The translations under genes and the position numbers were made by a program. Shown in pieces: positions 1-7,065 of a stretch of DNA of 7,862 nt. The DNA lies in contig CAMBID010000025.1 of the NCBI GenBank assembly GCA_945867445.1, positions 1-7,862 of the forward strand, written 5' to 3'. This DNA is from an uncultured Clostridia bacterium. GTDB lineage: Bacteria > Bacillota > Clostridia > Oscillospirales > Oscillospiraceae. The notes under the pieces are model-generated. The model was not told the DNA's origin, ran no database searches, and was given only the letters and a program-made list of their open reading frames with translations. The first letter of the stretch is position 1. Each line of letters opens with the position of its first letter.

Positions 1-19
1 GCCGTTGGCGCTATCAAAG

Positions 20-40
20 CAAGACGATTGTCTTGTTTTT
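20..40 (+). terminator. Intrinsic terminator of an upstream plus-strand gene, convergent with addA
   Basis: A perfect 6-bp stem CAAGAC / GTCTTG (20-25 and 30-35) with the tetraloop GATT is followed directly by five T residues (36-40). This is the classic form of a Rho-independent terminator on the plus strand, so a plus-strand gene probably ends just left of the window. Read on the minus strand, the same stem lies 19 bases after the addA stop codon and is followed by only a weak T run (CTTTG), so it may also end addA transcription, less efficiently. The stem is short and moderately GC-rich. Confidence 0.7.
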
Positions 41-54
41 CATGGATTCTAGTA

Positions 55-3000
55 TCAGAGCTCCACGGTCTCCCCGGCGTGGAGAAAACAGAGGATCCTC
101 CGCCCGACGGGCCGTTCCAGCACCCGAGCAAGGGCCTCGCTGTAGGCCTCCAGCTGGGGCCGGTAGCGCTCCGCCCGGAGCCGCAGCTCCTCTCCCTTTA
201 CATGGTCCGTCTTGAAGTCCAGCACCGTCAGGGGGCCTTCCTTTCCGCCAAAGCAGCAGTCCACGATGCCCTGCAGCAAAATGTGGTCCTCTGCCGCAGC
301 GTCCCCGGATAAGGCCAGGGCCGGCAGCAGCACCGTAAAGCGGTACTCCCGCAGCAGCGTCTCCGCCGAGCGCAGCTCCTCCGCGATGGGGGAGCGCAGG
401 AAGCGTTCCAGCTCCCACGCCGGGACGGCCGCCGCCTGGGCGGGGGTCAGCAGGTGCTTTTCCTCCATCCCAGCGATCTGCCCGGCCACATGAAAGTCCG
501 AGAAATCCAGGTACTGGAGGGCCAGGTGCACCGCCGTGCCAGCCTCTGCCGCCGTCAGGTCCCCGCCGCTCCGCCGGAACCGGGGCTGGGTCAGAGGCCG
601 GAGGGAGGGGGCTTTCGGCGCGTCCTCCGCGATCTCCCGGTCCGCCTCCCGGCCCTTCATCTGGGTGGCCGTCATCTTGGCCGGCAGCAGCGTCTCCACC
701 TGGTAAGGGTACCGGAATTCCAGCAGCGCCGGGTCGAAAGCCTGCGTCTCCTCCCTCTCAGCCACGGTCTCCCGCCAGTCCGCCAGGGGCTGGGCCTCCG
801 CGAGGTCCGTGTCCCAATGGACCGCCACTTCCCAGGGGAAGGCCGCCTCGCTCTCCGTGATGTCCGCGACTTCCCCGCCCAGGGCCCGGAGGGGACCGCT
901 CTCCAGGCGGCAGAGAAGCGGCAGCAGGATCCAGTCTCCGCAGCATTTCCCCTCCGCCACCGTCTCCGGGGCCACAGGGCAGGCGGCCTCCGCCGCCAGG
1001 CGCTGCAGCTGCCTCTCCGCGTGGTATCGGGCGTCCACTAAGATGAGCTTCTCCTTGGCCCGGGTCATGGCCACGTACAGCACCCGCTGCTCCTCCTCCT
1101 TGTTCTCCCGGATCATCTGCTCCTTCAGGGCGGCTTTGGCCAGGGTAGGATAGCGGATGCGCCGGGCAAGGTCCACCCGGTCCGGGCCCAGCCCCAGCTG
1201 GGGATGCACCAGGACGGAGGACTGGTAGTCCTGTCGGGAGAAGTCCCGGCTGAGATCCGCCAGGATCACGATGGGGAACTCCAGGCCCTTGGACTTATGG
1301 ATACTCATGATCCGGACGCCGCCGCTCTCCTCCCCCGCGCTGACCCTGGGGCTGCGGCCGGATTCCAGCAGCCGCCGCATTTGGCTCACAAAGCCATAGA
1401 CACCGCCGCTGCCGCCGCTCTCCCAGCGCCGGGCCTGCTGGGTGAGGGCGATGAGGTTCTCCCGCCGCTGCTCCCCGCCCTCCATCGCGCCGAAGACGCC
1501 CAGGGCGTTGAGCCGGTGATAGATGTGCCAGAGGAGCTGCCCCACGCTGAAGTCCCGGGCCCGGAGGCGGAAATCCTCCAGCGTCGTGAGGAAGGCTCCG
1601 CAGTCCTCTCCGCCGTCCGCCCGGACGGCGTCCAGGTAGTCCCCCTGCCGGTCCCGGCTCCGGATCTCCGCGAGGCGTGAGGGAGAGAACCCGAAGAGCG
1701 GCGAGCGCAGCACCGCGATGAGAGCCACGTCCTGCCGGGGATTGTCAATGAGCTCCAGCAGGGAGAGGATCGTGGAGACCTCCACCGTGGAGAAGAAATC
1801 CGGGCTCTCGGCGAAGGCCGAGGGGACTCCCTCCCGGGCAAGGGCGGCGGCGAAGTCCGCTCCCCGTCCGCCGGGGGAGCGCAGCAATATCACGATGTCC
1901 TCCGGCCGGCAGGGGCGAAAGCTCCCGTCCTTCTCCGTCACGGGGAAGCGGTCCGCCAGCAGCTGCCGGACCCGGCGGGCAGCCAGCTTTGCCTCGGCGT
2001 CCTGCCGCCGGCCGCCCTCCTCCCCGCCGCAGCAGAGGAAGTGGTACTCCACGGCGCAGTCCTCCCGCTCCGGATAGTCCGCGCCGTAGTGCAGCGCCTC
2101 ATTCTCCCCATATTCCATACCGCCCATCTCCCGGGAGAGGATGTTCCGGAACACGAAGTTGACGGCACTGAGGACCTCCCGCCGGGAACGGAAGTTCCGG
2201 GAGAGGAGGATCTTACGCTCCTCCCCCTCCAGCGCCTCCCCGGCGCTCCGGTAGGTCTCGTATTTCCGCAGGAAGATCCCCGGGTCCGCCAGGCGGAAAC
2301 GGTAGATGCTCTGCTTCACGTCTCCCACGGTGAAGAGGTTCTGTCCCTCTCTGGAAATGGCCGTAAAGATCCGGTCCTGGACCTCGTTGGTGTCCTGATA
2401 CTCGTCCACCAGGATCTCCCGGTACCGGGATGCCACCTGCCGGGCAAGCTCCGTGGGCCGCCCCTTCCCATCCAGCAGGATATGGAGGGCCAGGTGCTCC
2501 TGGTCGGAGAAATCCGCCGCGTTGCGGCGGAGCTTTTCCTGCCGGTAATCCTCCGAAAAGCGCTCTACCAGGTCCAGCAGCGCCGTCATGGCCGGGGCCA
2601 CGGCGGATAAGTCCTCCATGGCCTCCCGGGCGGAGACAGCGGCAGCCTTCCCCAGGGCCTGCAGGTCCTTTTTGCAGGCGTCCCAGCAGCGCTTGCTTCG
2701 CTCCTTCTCCGTCCCGCCGTCCCGCACCGCCGTCAGCCTGGGGAAGTCCAGCCCCGCAAGCCCCGCGGCCAGACCGTCCCAGTCCTGCCGCTCTGCCAGA
2801 CGCTTCAGCTGCCCGGCCACGTCCAGAAAGGCAGGGAGATACTTCGTCTCTAGCCTGGCGTCCCCCTGCATGCGCTCCGCGCAGTCCGTGAGCCGGCGGG
2901 CCCAGAGGGCCGCCCTGCTCCGGAGCTTCCCCCCCAGAACGGCGGCGTAGGGCGTCTCGTCAAAGTTCCCTTCCGGACAAAGCTCCGCCCACCGGCTTCG

Positions 3001-3603
3001 GTTTTCCCGCAGCCAGCGAAGAGGCCAGGCATGGCTCTGGATCTTCCCATAGAGCTCCAGCACCAGCGTCTCCAGCTTCTGGTCGTCCCTACCGTGGCCC
3101 AGGGTCCCGGCCAGCAGCTCCCCCGCCTCATCCAGCTCTCGGTAGAAGCCGTCCAGCGTCCGCTCCAGCACCTGGCGGCGCAGCAGCGCCGCCTCGTCCT
3201 CGTCCAGGGTGCGGAAGTCCGGGGACAGGCTCCGCCGGTCCTCCTCCCGGGCCAGGAGATGGGTATTTTCCCGCAGCAGCCCTGCGCAGAAGGCGTCCAC
3301 CGTCTTGATGTCCGCCTGATAGACCCGCAGGAGCTGGCTGCGCAGGTGGGCATCCTCCGGCGCCGCCGCCATGCGGCGGTTCAGCTCCCCGGCGATCTTG
3401 CCCCGGAGCTCAGCTGCCGCCGCCTTGGTATAGGTGATGATGAGGAAGTCGTCCACATTGGCGCGTTCCTCCTGAAGGCAGCGGAAAAGCCGGTCCACCA
3501 GCACCTTGGTCTTGCCGGAACCCGCGGCGGCGCTGACGAGAAGGCTCCCTCCCCGGTCGCTCACCGCCCTTTCCTGTTCCGGCGTCAGTTTCAGCTCAGC
3601 CAT
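55..3603 (-). CDS. addA: AddA subunit of the AddAB ATP-dependent helicase-nuclease (RecB-like, UvrD-family helicase plus nuclease)
   Basis: AddA is the motor subunit of AddAB, the Firmicute counterpart of RecBCD. It unwinds DNA from a double-strand end with 3'-5' polarity and cuts one strand with its C-terminal nuclease; the complex then makes a 3' tail for RecA. At 1182 residues it is close to the usual length of about 1200. Visible motifs in order: Walker A AAAGSGKT (25-32, Lys31); motif Ia TYTKAAAAEL (57-66); motif II DEYQD (400-404); motif III around VGDVKQSIYRFR (426-437); motif IV RNFRSR (469-474); motif V MSIHKSKGLEFP (766-777); motif VI YVAMTRAKEKL (843-853). The nuclease domain has AGTAVH (His1026), GIVD (Asp1115), LDFKTD (Asp1129, Lys1131) and YRPQLEAY (1147-1154), so the catalytic set is complete. 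The ATG start lies inside the end of addB, with AAGGAGG 8 bases upstream. The 8-base overlap implies one transcript and probable translational coupling. No frameshift or missing motif was seen. Confidence 0.97.
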   Translation of the reverse strand: MAELKLTPEQERAVSDRGGSLLVSAAAGSGKTKVLVDRLFRCLQEERANVDDFLIITYTKAAAAELRGKIAGELNRRMAAAPEDAHLRSQLLRVYQADIKTVDAFCAGLLRENTHLLAREEDRRSLSPDFRTLDEDEAALLRRQVLERTLDGFYRELDEAGELLAGTLGHGRDDQKLETLVLELYGKIQSHAWPLRWLRENRSRWAELCPEGNFDETPYAAVLGGKLRSRAALWARRLTDCAERMQGDARLETKYLPAFLDVAGQLKRLAERQDWDGLAAGLAGLDFPRLTAVRDGGTEKERSKRCWDACKKDLQALGKAAAVSAREAMEDLSAVAPAMTALLDLVERFSEDYRQEKLRRNAADFSDQEHLALHILLDGKGRPTELARQVASRYREILVDEYQDTNEVQDRIFTAISREGQNLFTVGDVKQSIYRFRLADPGIFLRKYETYRSAGEALEGEERKILLSRNFRSRREVLSAVNFVFRNILSREMGGMEYGENEALHYGADYPEREDCAVEYHFLCCGGEEGGRRQDAEAKLAARRVRQLLADRFPVTEKDGSFRPCRPEDIVILLRSPGGRGADFAAALAREGVPSAFAESPDFFSTVEVSTILSLLELIDNPRQDVALIAVLRSPLFGFSPSRLAEIRSRDRQGDYLDAVRADGGEDCGAFLTTLEDFRLRARDFSVGQLLWHIYHRLNALGVFGAMEGGEQRRENLIALTQQARRWESGGSGGVYGFVSQMRRLLESGRSPRVSAGEESGGVRIMSIHKSKGLEFPIVILADLSRDFSRQDYQSSVLVHPQLGLGPDRVDLARRIRYPTLAKAALKEQMIRENKEEEQRVLYVAMTRAKEKLILVDARYHAERQLQRLAAEAACPVAPETVAEGKCCGDWILLPLLCRLESGPLRALGGEVADITESEAAFPWEVAVHWDTDLAEAQPLADWRETVAEREETQAFDPALLEFRYPYQVETLLPAKMTATQMKGREADREIAEDAPKAPSLRPLTQPRFRRSGGDLTAAEAGTAVHLALQYLDFSDFHVAGQIAGMEEKHLLTPAQAAAVPAWELERFLRSPIAEELRSAETLLREYRFTVLLPALALSGDAAAEDHILLQGIVDCCFGGKEGPLTVLDFKTDHVKGEELRLRAERYRPQLEAYSEALARVLERPVGRRILCFLHAGETVEL

Positions 3604-6600
3604 GGTCCTCGCCTCCTTCCTCCTCGTCCTGCAGCATTTTCCAGAATTCCTCCGGTTTTACCTTCCGGAGATAGTTGCGGTGGTCCCGGCCGCGGCCGTC
3701 CTCAAAGTGGCAGGCCCCGGCCCACTGGCAGTAGCGGCAGGCGCCGTTCTCCGGTCCCCGGAAGACTGGATCCGCGTCGATGTTTCCCTCCCGGATCTCC
3801 CGGGTAATGCGGTGCAGCAGCCGATCCACATAGCGCTTCAGCTGCCCCAGCTGCCGGGCGGAAGCCAGAGAGCCCGAGAGATCCCCGGACTTGTCCACAT
3901 TCATGGGAAGATAGACCGGCCGTTCCAGGGCCTCATGCTCCATGGCCCGCAGCACCGCCGGATCCCGCAGCAAAAGCCCCGTCCGGTGGAGGGACGCCGC
4001 GCGCAGGGCGCTGAGCTTCTCCGGCGGGATGTTCCGCTCCGCGGAGAGGACGTCGTCCCTTGCCGGGAAGTAAAGGACCCCGGCAGGCTCAATGGGCTTT
4101 CCGAAGTGGGCCTCTCCCTCGGCCTGCAGCATGAAGAGATAGAGCAGCATCTGGATGTCCAGCCCCATGCGGACGTCCGCCAGGTCAAAGCTCTTCTGCC
4201 CGGTCTTGTAATCCACCACCCGGAGGTAGAGCTTGCCGTCCTTCTCCCAGCCGTCCACCCGGTCCACCTTGCCGCCGATGCGCAGCTCGCTGTCCTCCTC
4301 TCGGATGGAGACCGCCGGCAGCGTGCCGCCGTCCCCGAAGGAGAGCTCAAAGGCCACGGGCACGAAGTCCGAGTGGCGCAGCTCCTCCGCCGTCTCCCGG
4401 ACCACGGCGAAGGCCGCGTGCCGGAGCCGGTCAAAGAGGTAGCGGAAGCGGGGAGAACGGTCCTGGAAGTTCCGGAGCTCGCTCTCGGCGTACTGAGCGA
4501 TGTATTTCTCCGTCAGCTGTCGGAGGTCGTCATCCTCCACCTGCCGGAAGCCGCCCCGGGCGTTCACCTCCCAGACCACATTCTCCAGCACAAAGTGCAG
4601 GAAGGTGCCGATCTGAGGCGCGTCAAACTTTGCCTTCTCCCGGACCCTGGCCCGGAGGCCATACTCCATGAAGTAGGCGAAGTGGCAGGAGTTCATCCGC
4701 TCGATCCGGGAGGCGGAGAAGCGAAAGCGGTCCCCGTAAAGGGCCCGGACCGCGGAGCGGTCCAGCCGCCCCCGGTCCATGGCCGCCGCCTGGTCCATAG
4801 CCGCCATAGCCTCCGGCCGCTTTTCCCGGAAGTAGGCGCGCAGGGCCTCATTGGCGCTGCGGCCCGCCGTCTCCAGCGCCGGGATCTCCGCCGTCAGGCG
4901 GTAGGACCGCCCCGGGTCCGAGCGCCGCAGGGCAGCGGATGGAAAGAGCTTGCGGATCCGCCACACCACGAAAGCCGGCCGCAGGGCCGTCCCCGCCCCG
5001 TCGGAGAAGGGATAGCTGAGGAAAAGCCCCTCCGTGGGCTGGCAGAGAGCGGCGTAGAGGTTCTGAAGCTCCAGGCTCATCCGCTCCATGCCCCGGGGGG
5101 CCAGGCGAAGGCCCAGGGAGGCCAGCTCGTCCCGGTCGCTCTCGTTGAGGATGCCGCCCGCCGCCGCGGGGGCTGGGAGCACATGGTCGTTGGCCCCCAG
5201 CAGGAAGAAGTATTTGCAGGTGTGGCGGTCATTGCGGCTGATGTCTCCCACCGTTACCTGGTCCAGGGCCGCCGGGATGCTGCCGATACTGTACTGGGTC
5301 AGCACCTGGCGCATAAGCCGCTGGAATTCGTCAGTGGAAATAGGCTCCTCCCCCAAAAGCTCCACGAACTGATCCAGCGCCCCGCAGAGGATCTCCCAGA
5401 GCTGGGCGCATTCCTCCGCCCGCTGCAAAAGCCCCGCTTCCACCAGACGCGTCCGCTGCTCCTCCAGGGACCGCTGCAAATCCACCTGCTCCAGAAATCC
5501 GTAAAGGGCTTCCACTTTTCCCCTTGCTGTTTCCGCCGATTTCATTCCGTCCCGCAGGGCCAGAAAGGGCTTCCGCACCCTCTGCCGCAGGGCGTTGATC
5601 TCCGCCAGCTCCGCCCGGGCGGCGTCATCCCAGTCCCGGCCATAGCCCGCCGGATGGGCCACCCAGTCCGTGTCCCGGAGCCACATGGCCCCATGGATGT
5701 CCCAGGTCAGGGCGTAGTTTTCCAGCCGGTCGCACTCCTCCGCCGTGAGCCCGGCGAGCCCCGTCTTCAGGCAGCGGAAGAGGTCCTCCTGCTCAAAGCC
5801 GGAGCTCAGGGCCTCCATGGCCCCCATGACGAGAGCCAAGGCCGGGGTCTCCAGGATTTCGCTGCGGCGATTGAGGTACGCCGGGATGCTGTAGCGCTCA
5901 AAAACGCTCTCCAGCAGAAATTCGTAGTCCCCCATGTTCCGTGCCCCCACGCCGATGTCCCGGTAGCGGCATCGACCCTCGGCTACCAGCCGCCGGATGG
6001 CGGCGGCGCACTCCTCCGCCTCGGCATAGAGGTCCGGGGCCTCCAGCAGCCGGATGGCCTCTGTCTCCCCCTCCCAGGGGGCGGCAGAGCCCAGAAAGCC
6101 CCGCTCCAGCCGCCGGAGGGGGCTGTCCTCTCCAGTTGGTTTGAAGAAAAGCACTTTCGCTTCCCGGTTCTCCTCCCGGGCCAGGCGCAGCAGCATTTCC
6201 CTGGTCCGGTAGGACGCGTCGAAGAGCTCGCTGCGCCCGCCCCGTTCCTCCCCCAGGAGGGACACGGTCACGGACCTCCCCTGCCGCAGCAGAACGGAGA
6301 GTACCTTCTGCTCCTGGGCGGTGAAGTAGCTGAAGCCGTCCAGAAAAAAGTCCACCCCCACAGCAATCCGGGACTCCTCCAGGTGGTCGCAGAGCTTGCT
6401 CATCCGGTCCCGGGCGTCCAGCCCCGGCCGCTGCAGCCGGGCGAGATACGCCCCGTAGAGGAGGCTCAGATCCCGGAGCTTCTCGGCGGTGGCTCCCGTC
6501 GCTTCCTCCCCCCCGCGGCCTAATTCCTCCGGCGAGACGGCGAAGCTCTGGAACTCGTCAAAGAGATCCAGCATGCTCGTGAGGAACGCCGCCTTCCGGG

Positions 6601-6925
6601 AGGGCCGGCGATAGAGCTTCAGTTCCGGTGCCACCTCCCCCAGGGCCTTCTGCAGTGTCAGAAGCTTGCCCCCCTGGTCCAGGGAGACGTCCGCCAGCCC
6701 CCCGGTGACGGAGAGCACCCGGGCGGCCAGCCGCCGGAAGCTCAGCACCTCCGCGTGGCGGCTGGCGGTATCGCCGCAGGCCCGGCAAAGGTCCATCTCC
6801 GCCGCGTAGGAGGCATGCTCCGGCACCAGCAGCACCTGGCGGGAGGAATCCCCCAGCGCCGCGATGCGCCGCAGCATCCATTCTGACTTCCCGCTCTTCG
6901 CCCGTCCCATGAGGATCGTCAGCAC
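3596..6925 (-). CDS. addB: AddB subunit of the AddAB helicase-nuclease (iron-sulphur nuclease, inactivated-helicase scaffold)
   Basis: AddB partners AddA. In the family, its helicase-like core does not drive translocation but recognises Chi, and its C-terminal RecB-type nuclease cuts the other strand; an iron-sulphur cluster staples the nuclease domain. The 1109-residue protein opens with a Walker A-like GRAKSGKS (7-14). LLGANDHVLPAP (575-586) is the typical late helicase-like segment. The first cluster cysteine is Cys747 (MNSCHFAYF), and the other three are Cys1063, Cys1066 and Cys1072 in CRYCQWAGAC, the C...CX2CX5C pattern of the family. Nuclease residues are visible at GTFLH (His777), GGKVDR (Asp888), VVDYKTG (Asp905, Lys907) and QMLLYL (Gln925, Tyr929), so this site also looks active. 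The start is GTG; it is preferred over ATG codon 6 because the residues LTIL before the Walker A form the expected first strand and a G-rich ribosome binding site fits the GTG. Apart from one TTA codon at Leu135, the gene has almost no TTA, CTA or TCA codons. Confidence 0.96.
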   Translation of the reverse strand: MLTILMGRAKSGKSEWMLRRIAALGDSSRQVLLVPEHASYAAEMDLCRACGDTASRHAEVLSFRRLAARVLSVTGGLADVSLDQGGKLLTLQKALGEVAPELKLYRRPSRKAAFLTSMLDLFDEFQSFAVSPEELGRGGEEATGATAEKLRDLSLLYGAYLARLQRPGLDARDRMSKLCDHLEESRIAVGVDFFLDGFSYFTAQEQKVLSVLLRQGRSVTVSLLGEERGGRSELFDASYRTREMLLRLAREENREAKVLFFKPTGEDSPLRRLERGFLGSAAPWEGETEAIRLLEAPDLYAEAEECAAAIRRLVAEGRCRYRDIGVGARNMGDYEFLLESVFERYSIPAYLNRRSEILETPALALVMGAMEALSSGFEQEDLFRCLKTGLAGLTAEECDRLENYALTWDIHGAMWLRDTDWVAHPAGYGRDWDDAARAELAEINALRQRVRKPFLALRDGMKSAETARGKVEALYGFLEQVDLQRSLEEQRTRLVEAGLLQRAEECAQLWEILCGALDQFVELLGEEPISTDEFQRLMRQVLTQYSIGSIPAALDQVTVGDISRNDRHTCKYFFLLGANDHVLPAPAAAGGILNESDRDELASLGLRLAPRGMERMSLELQNLYAALCQPTEGLFLSYPFSDGAGTALRPAFVVWRIRKLFPSAALRRSDPGRSYRLTAEIPALETAGRSANEALRAYFREKRPEAMAAMDQAAAMDRGRLDRSAVRALYGDRFRFSASRIERMNSCHFAYFMEYGLRARVREKAKFDAPQIGTFLHFVLENVVWEVNARGGFRQVEDDDLRQLTEKYIAQYAESELRNFQDRSPRFRYLFDRLRHAAFAVVRETAEELRHSDFVPVAFELSFGDGGTLPAVSIREEDSELRIGGKVDRVDGWEKDGKLYLRVVDYKTGQKSFDLADVRMGLDIQMLLYLFMLQAEGEAHFGKPIEPAGVLYFPARDDVLSAERNIPPEKLSALRAASLHRTGLLLRDPAVLRAMEHEALERPVYLPMNVDKSGDLSGSLASARQLGQLKRYVDRLLHRITREIREGNIDADPVFRGPENGACRYCQWAGACHFEDGRGRDHRNYLRKVKPEEFWKMLQDEEEGGEDHG
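3612..3618 (-). promoter_or_regulatory. Ribosome binding site of addA, inside the addB reading frame
   Basis: On the minus strand, AAGGAGG lies 8 bases before the ATG of addA. It sits within the last codons of addB, so it fixes the addA start and shows that addA can recruit its own ribosomes as well as receive those terminating at the overlapping addB stop. Confidence 0.85.
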
Positions 6926-6931
6926 GGCGAA

Positions 6932-6939
6932 CCCCCCTT
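6932..6939 (-). promoter_or_regulatory. Atypical G-rich ribosome binding site of addB supporting a GTG start
   Basis: On the minus strand, AAGGGGGG ends 6 bases before the GTG at 6925. It is a non-consensus purine run rather than AAGGAGG. A weak site plus a GTG start suggests modest translation of addB compared with the strong sites of addA and of the divergent gene. It supports GTG rather than the internal ATG at codon 6, which would have to use a site inside the coding sequence. Confidence 0.6.
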
Positions 6940-6955
6940 TCCTTTGGTTCCCCCT

Positions 6956-6982
6956 ATTCTACCATAGAATCCGCTCCACCAA
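6956..6982 (-). promoter_or_regulatory. Predicted extended -10 promoter of the addB-addA operon
   Basis: On the minus strand, TGGTAGAAT provides an extended -10 element (TG at 6964-6963, TAGAAT at 6961-6956, five of six matches to TATAAT). A weak -35 candidate TTGGTG lies at 6982-6977 with a 15-base spacer, shorter than the usual 17, which an extended -10 can tolerate. Transcription would begin near 6949, leaving a leader of about 24 bases. No LexA box of the Gram-positive form GAAC-N4-GTTC was seen, so direct SOS control is not supported. Confidence 0.6.
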
Positions 6983-6991
6983 CAGCCCTCA

Positions 6992-7020
6992 TTGCCTTTT
7001 TTTCCGGGACGTGCTACAAT
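6992..7020 (+). promoter_or_regulatory. Predicted sigma-A promoter of the DUF1643 gene
   Basis: TTGCCT (6992-6997) and TACAAT (7015-7020) are separated by exactly 17 bases, and the -10 is preceded by TGC, giving an extended TGnTACAAT element. Transcription would start near 7027. It diverges from the addB promoter, and the two -35 elements are separated by only 9 bases, so polymerases binding the two promoters would probably interfere with each other. Confidence 0.75.
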
Positions 7021-7025
7021 GGACA

Positions 7026-7050
7026 GGAAAATTCCGACGGTTTTCCCGTC
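7026..7050 (+). other. Two mutually exclusive small hairpins in the leader of the DUF1643 gene
   Basis: GGAAAA (7026-7031) can pair with TTTTCC (7041-7046), and GACGG (7036-7040) can pair with CCGTC (7046-7050). The two stems share bases, so only one can form at a time. The second ends 3 bases before the ribosome binding site. Both stems are short (6 and 5 bp), so a regulatory role is uncertain; as DNA the same symmetry could be an operator just after the start site. Confidence 0.3.
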
Positions 7051-7052
7051 TT

Positions 7053-7059
7053 AAGGAGG
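7053..7059 (+). promoter_or_regulatory. Consensus ribosome binding site of the DUF1643 gene
   Basis: AAGGAGG lies 6 bases before the ATG at 7066 and complements the 3' end of 16S rRNA. It settles the start codon, since no other in-frame start nearby has such a site, and predicts efficient translation. Confidence 0.9.
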
Positions 7060-7065
7060 CCCGCC

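Noticed and set aside
454..3807. Several plus-strand open frames opposite addA (for example 454-1041, 1204-1680, 2041-2610, 3031-3807)
   Set aside because: They are shadows of the GC-rich addA coding sequence, without ribosome binding sites or recognisable domains.
3506..6523. Very long plus-strand open frame as a coding gene
   Set aside because: It lies wholly opposite addB and the start of addA, in codon register with addB, and its translation is low-complexity and rich in P, R, G, L and H with no recognisable domain. AddB has clear family motifs across the same bases.
6926..7065. LexA (SOS) box controlling addBA
   Set aside because: The only GAAC...GTTC pair here is spaced far wider than the GAAC-N4-GTTC box, so it does not fit LexA.
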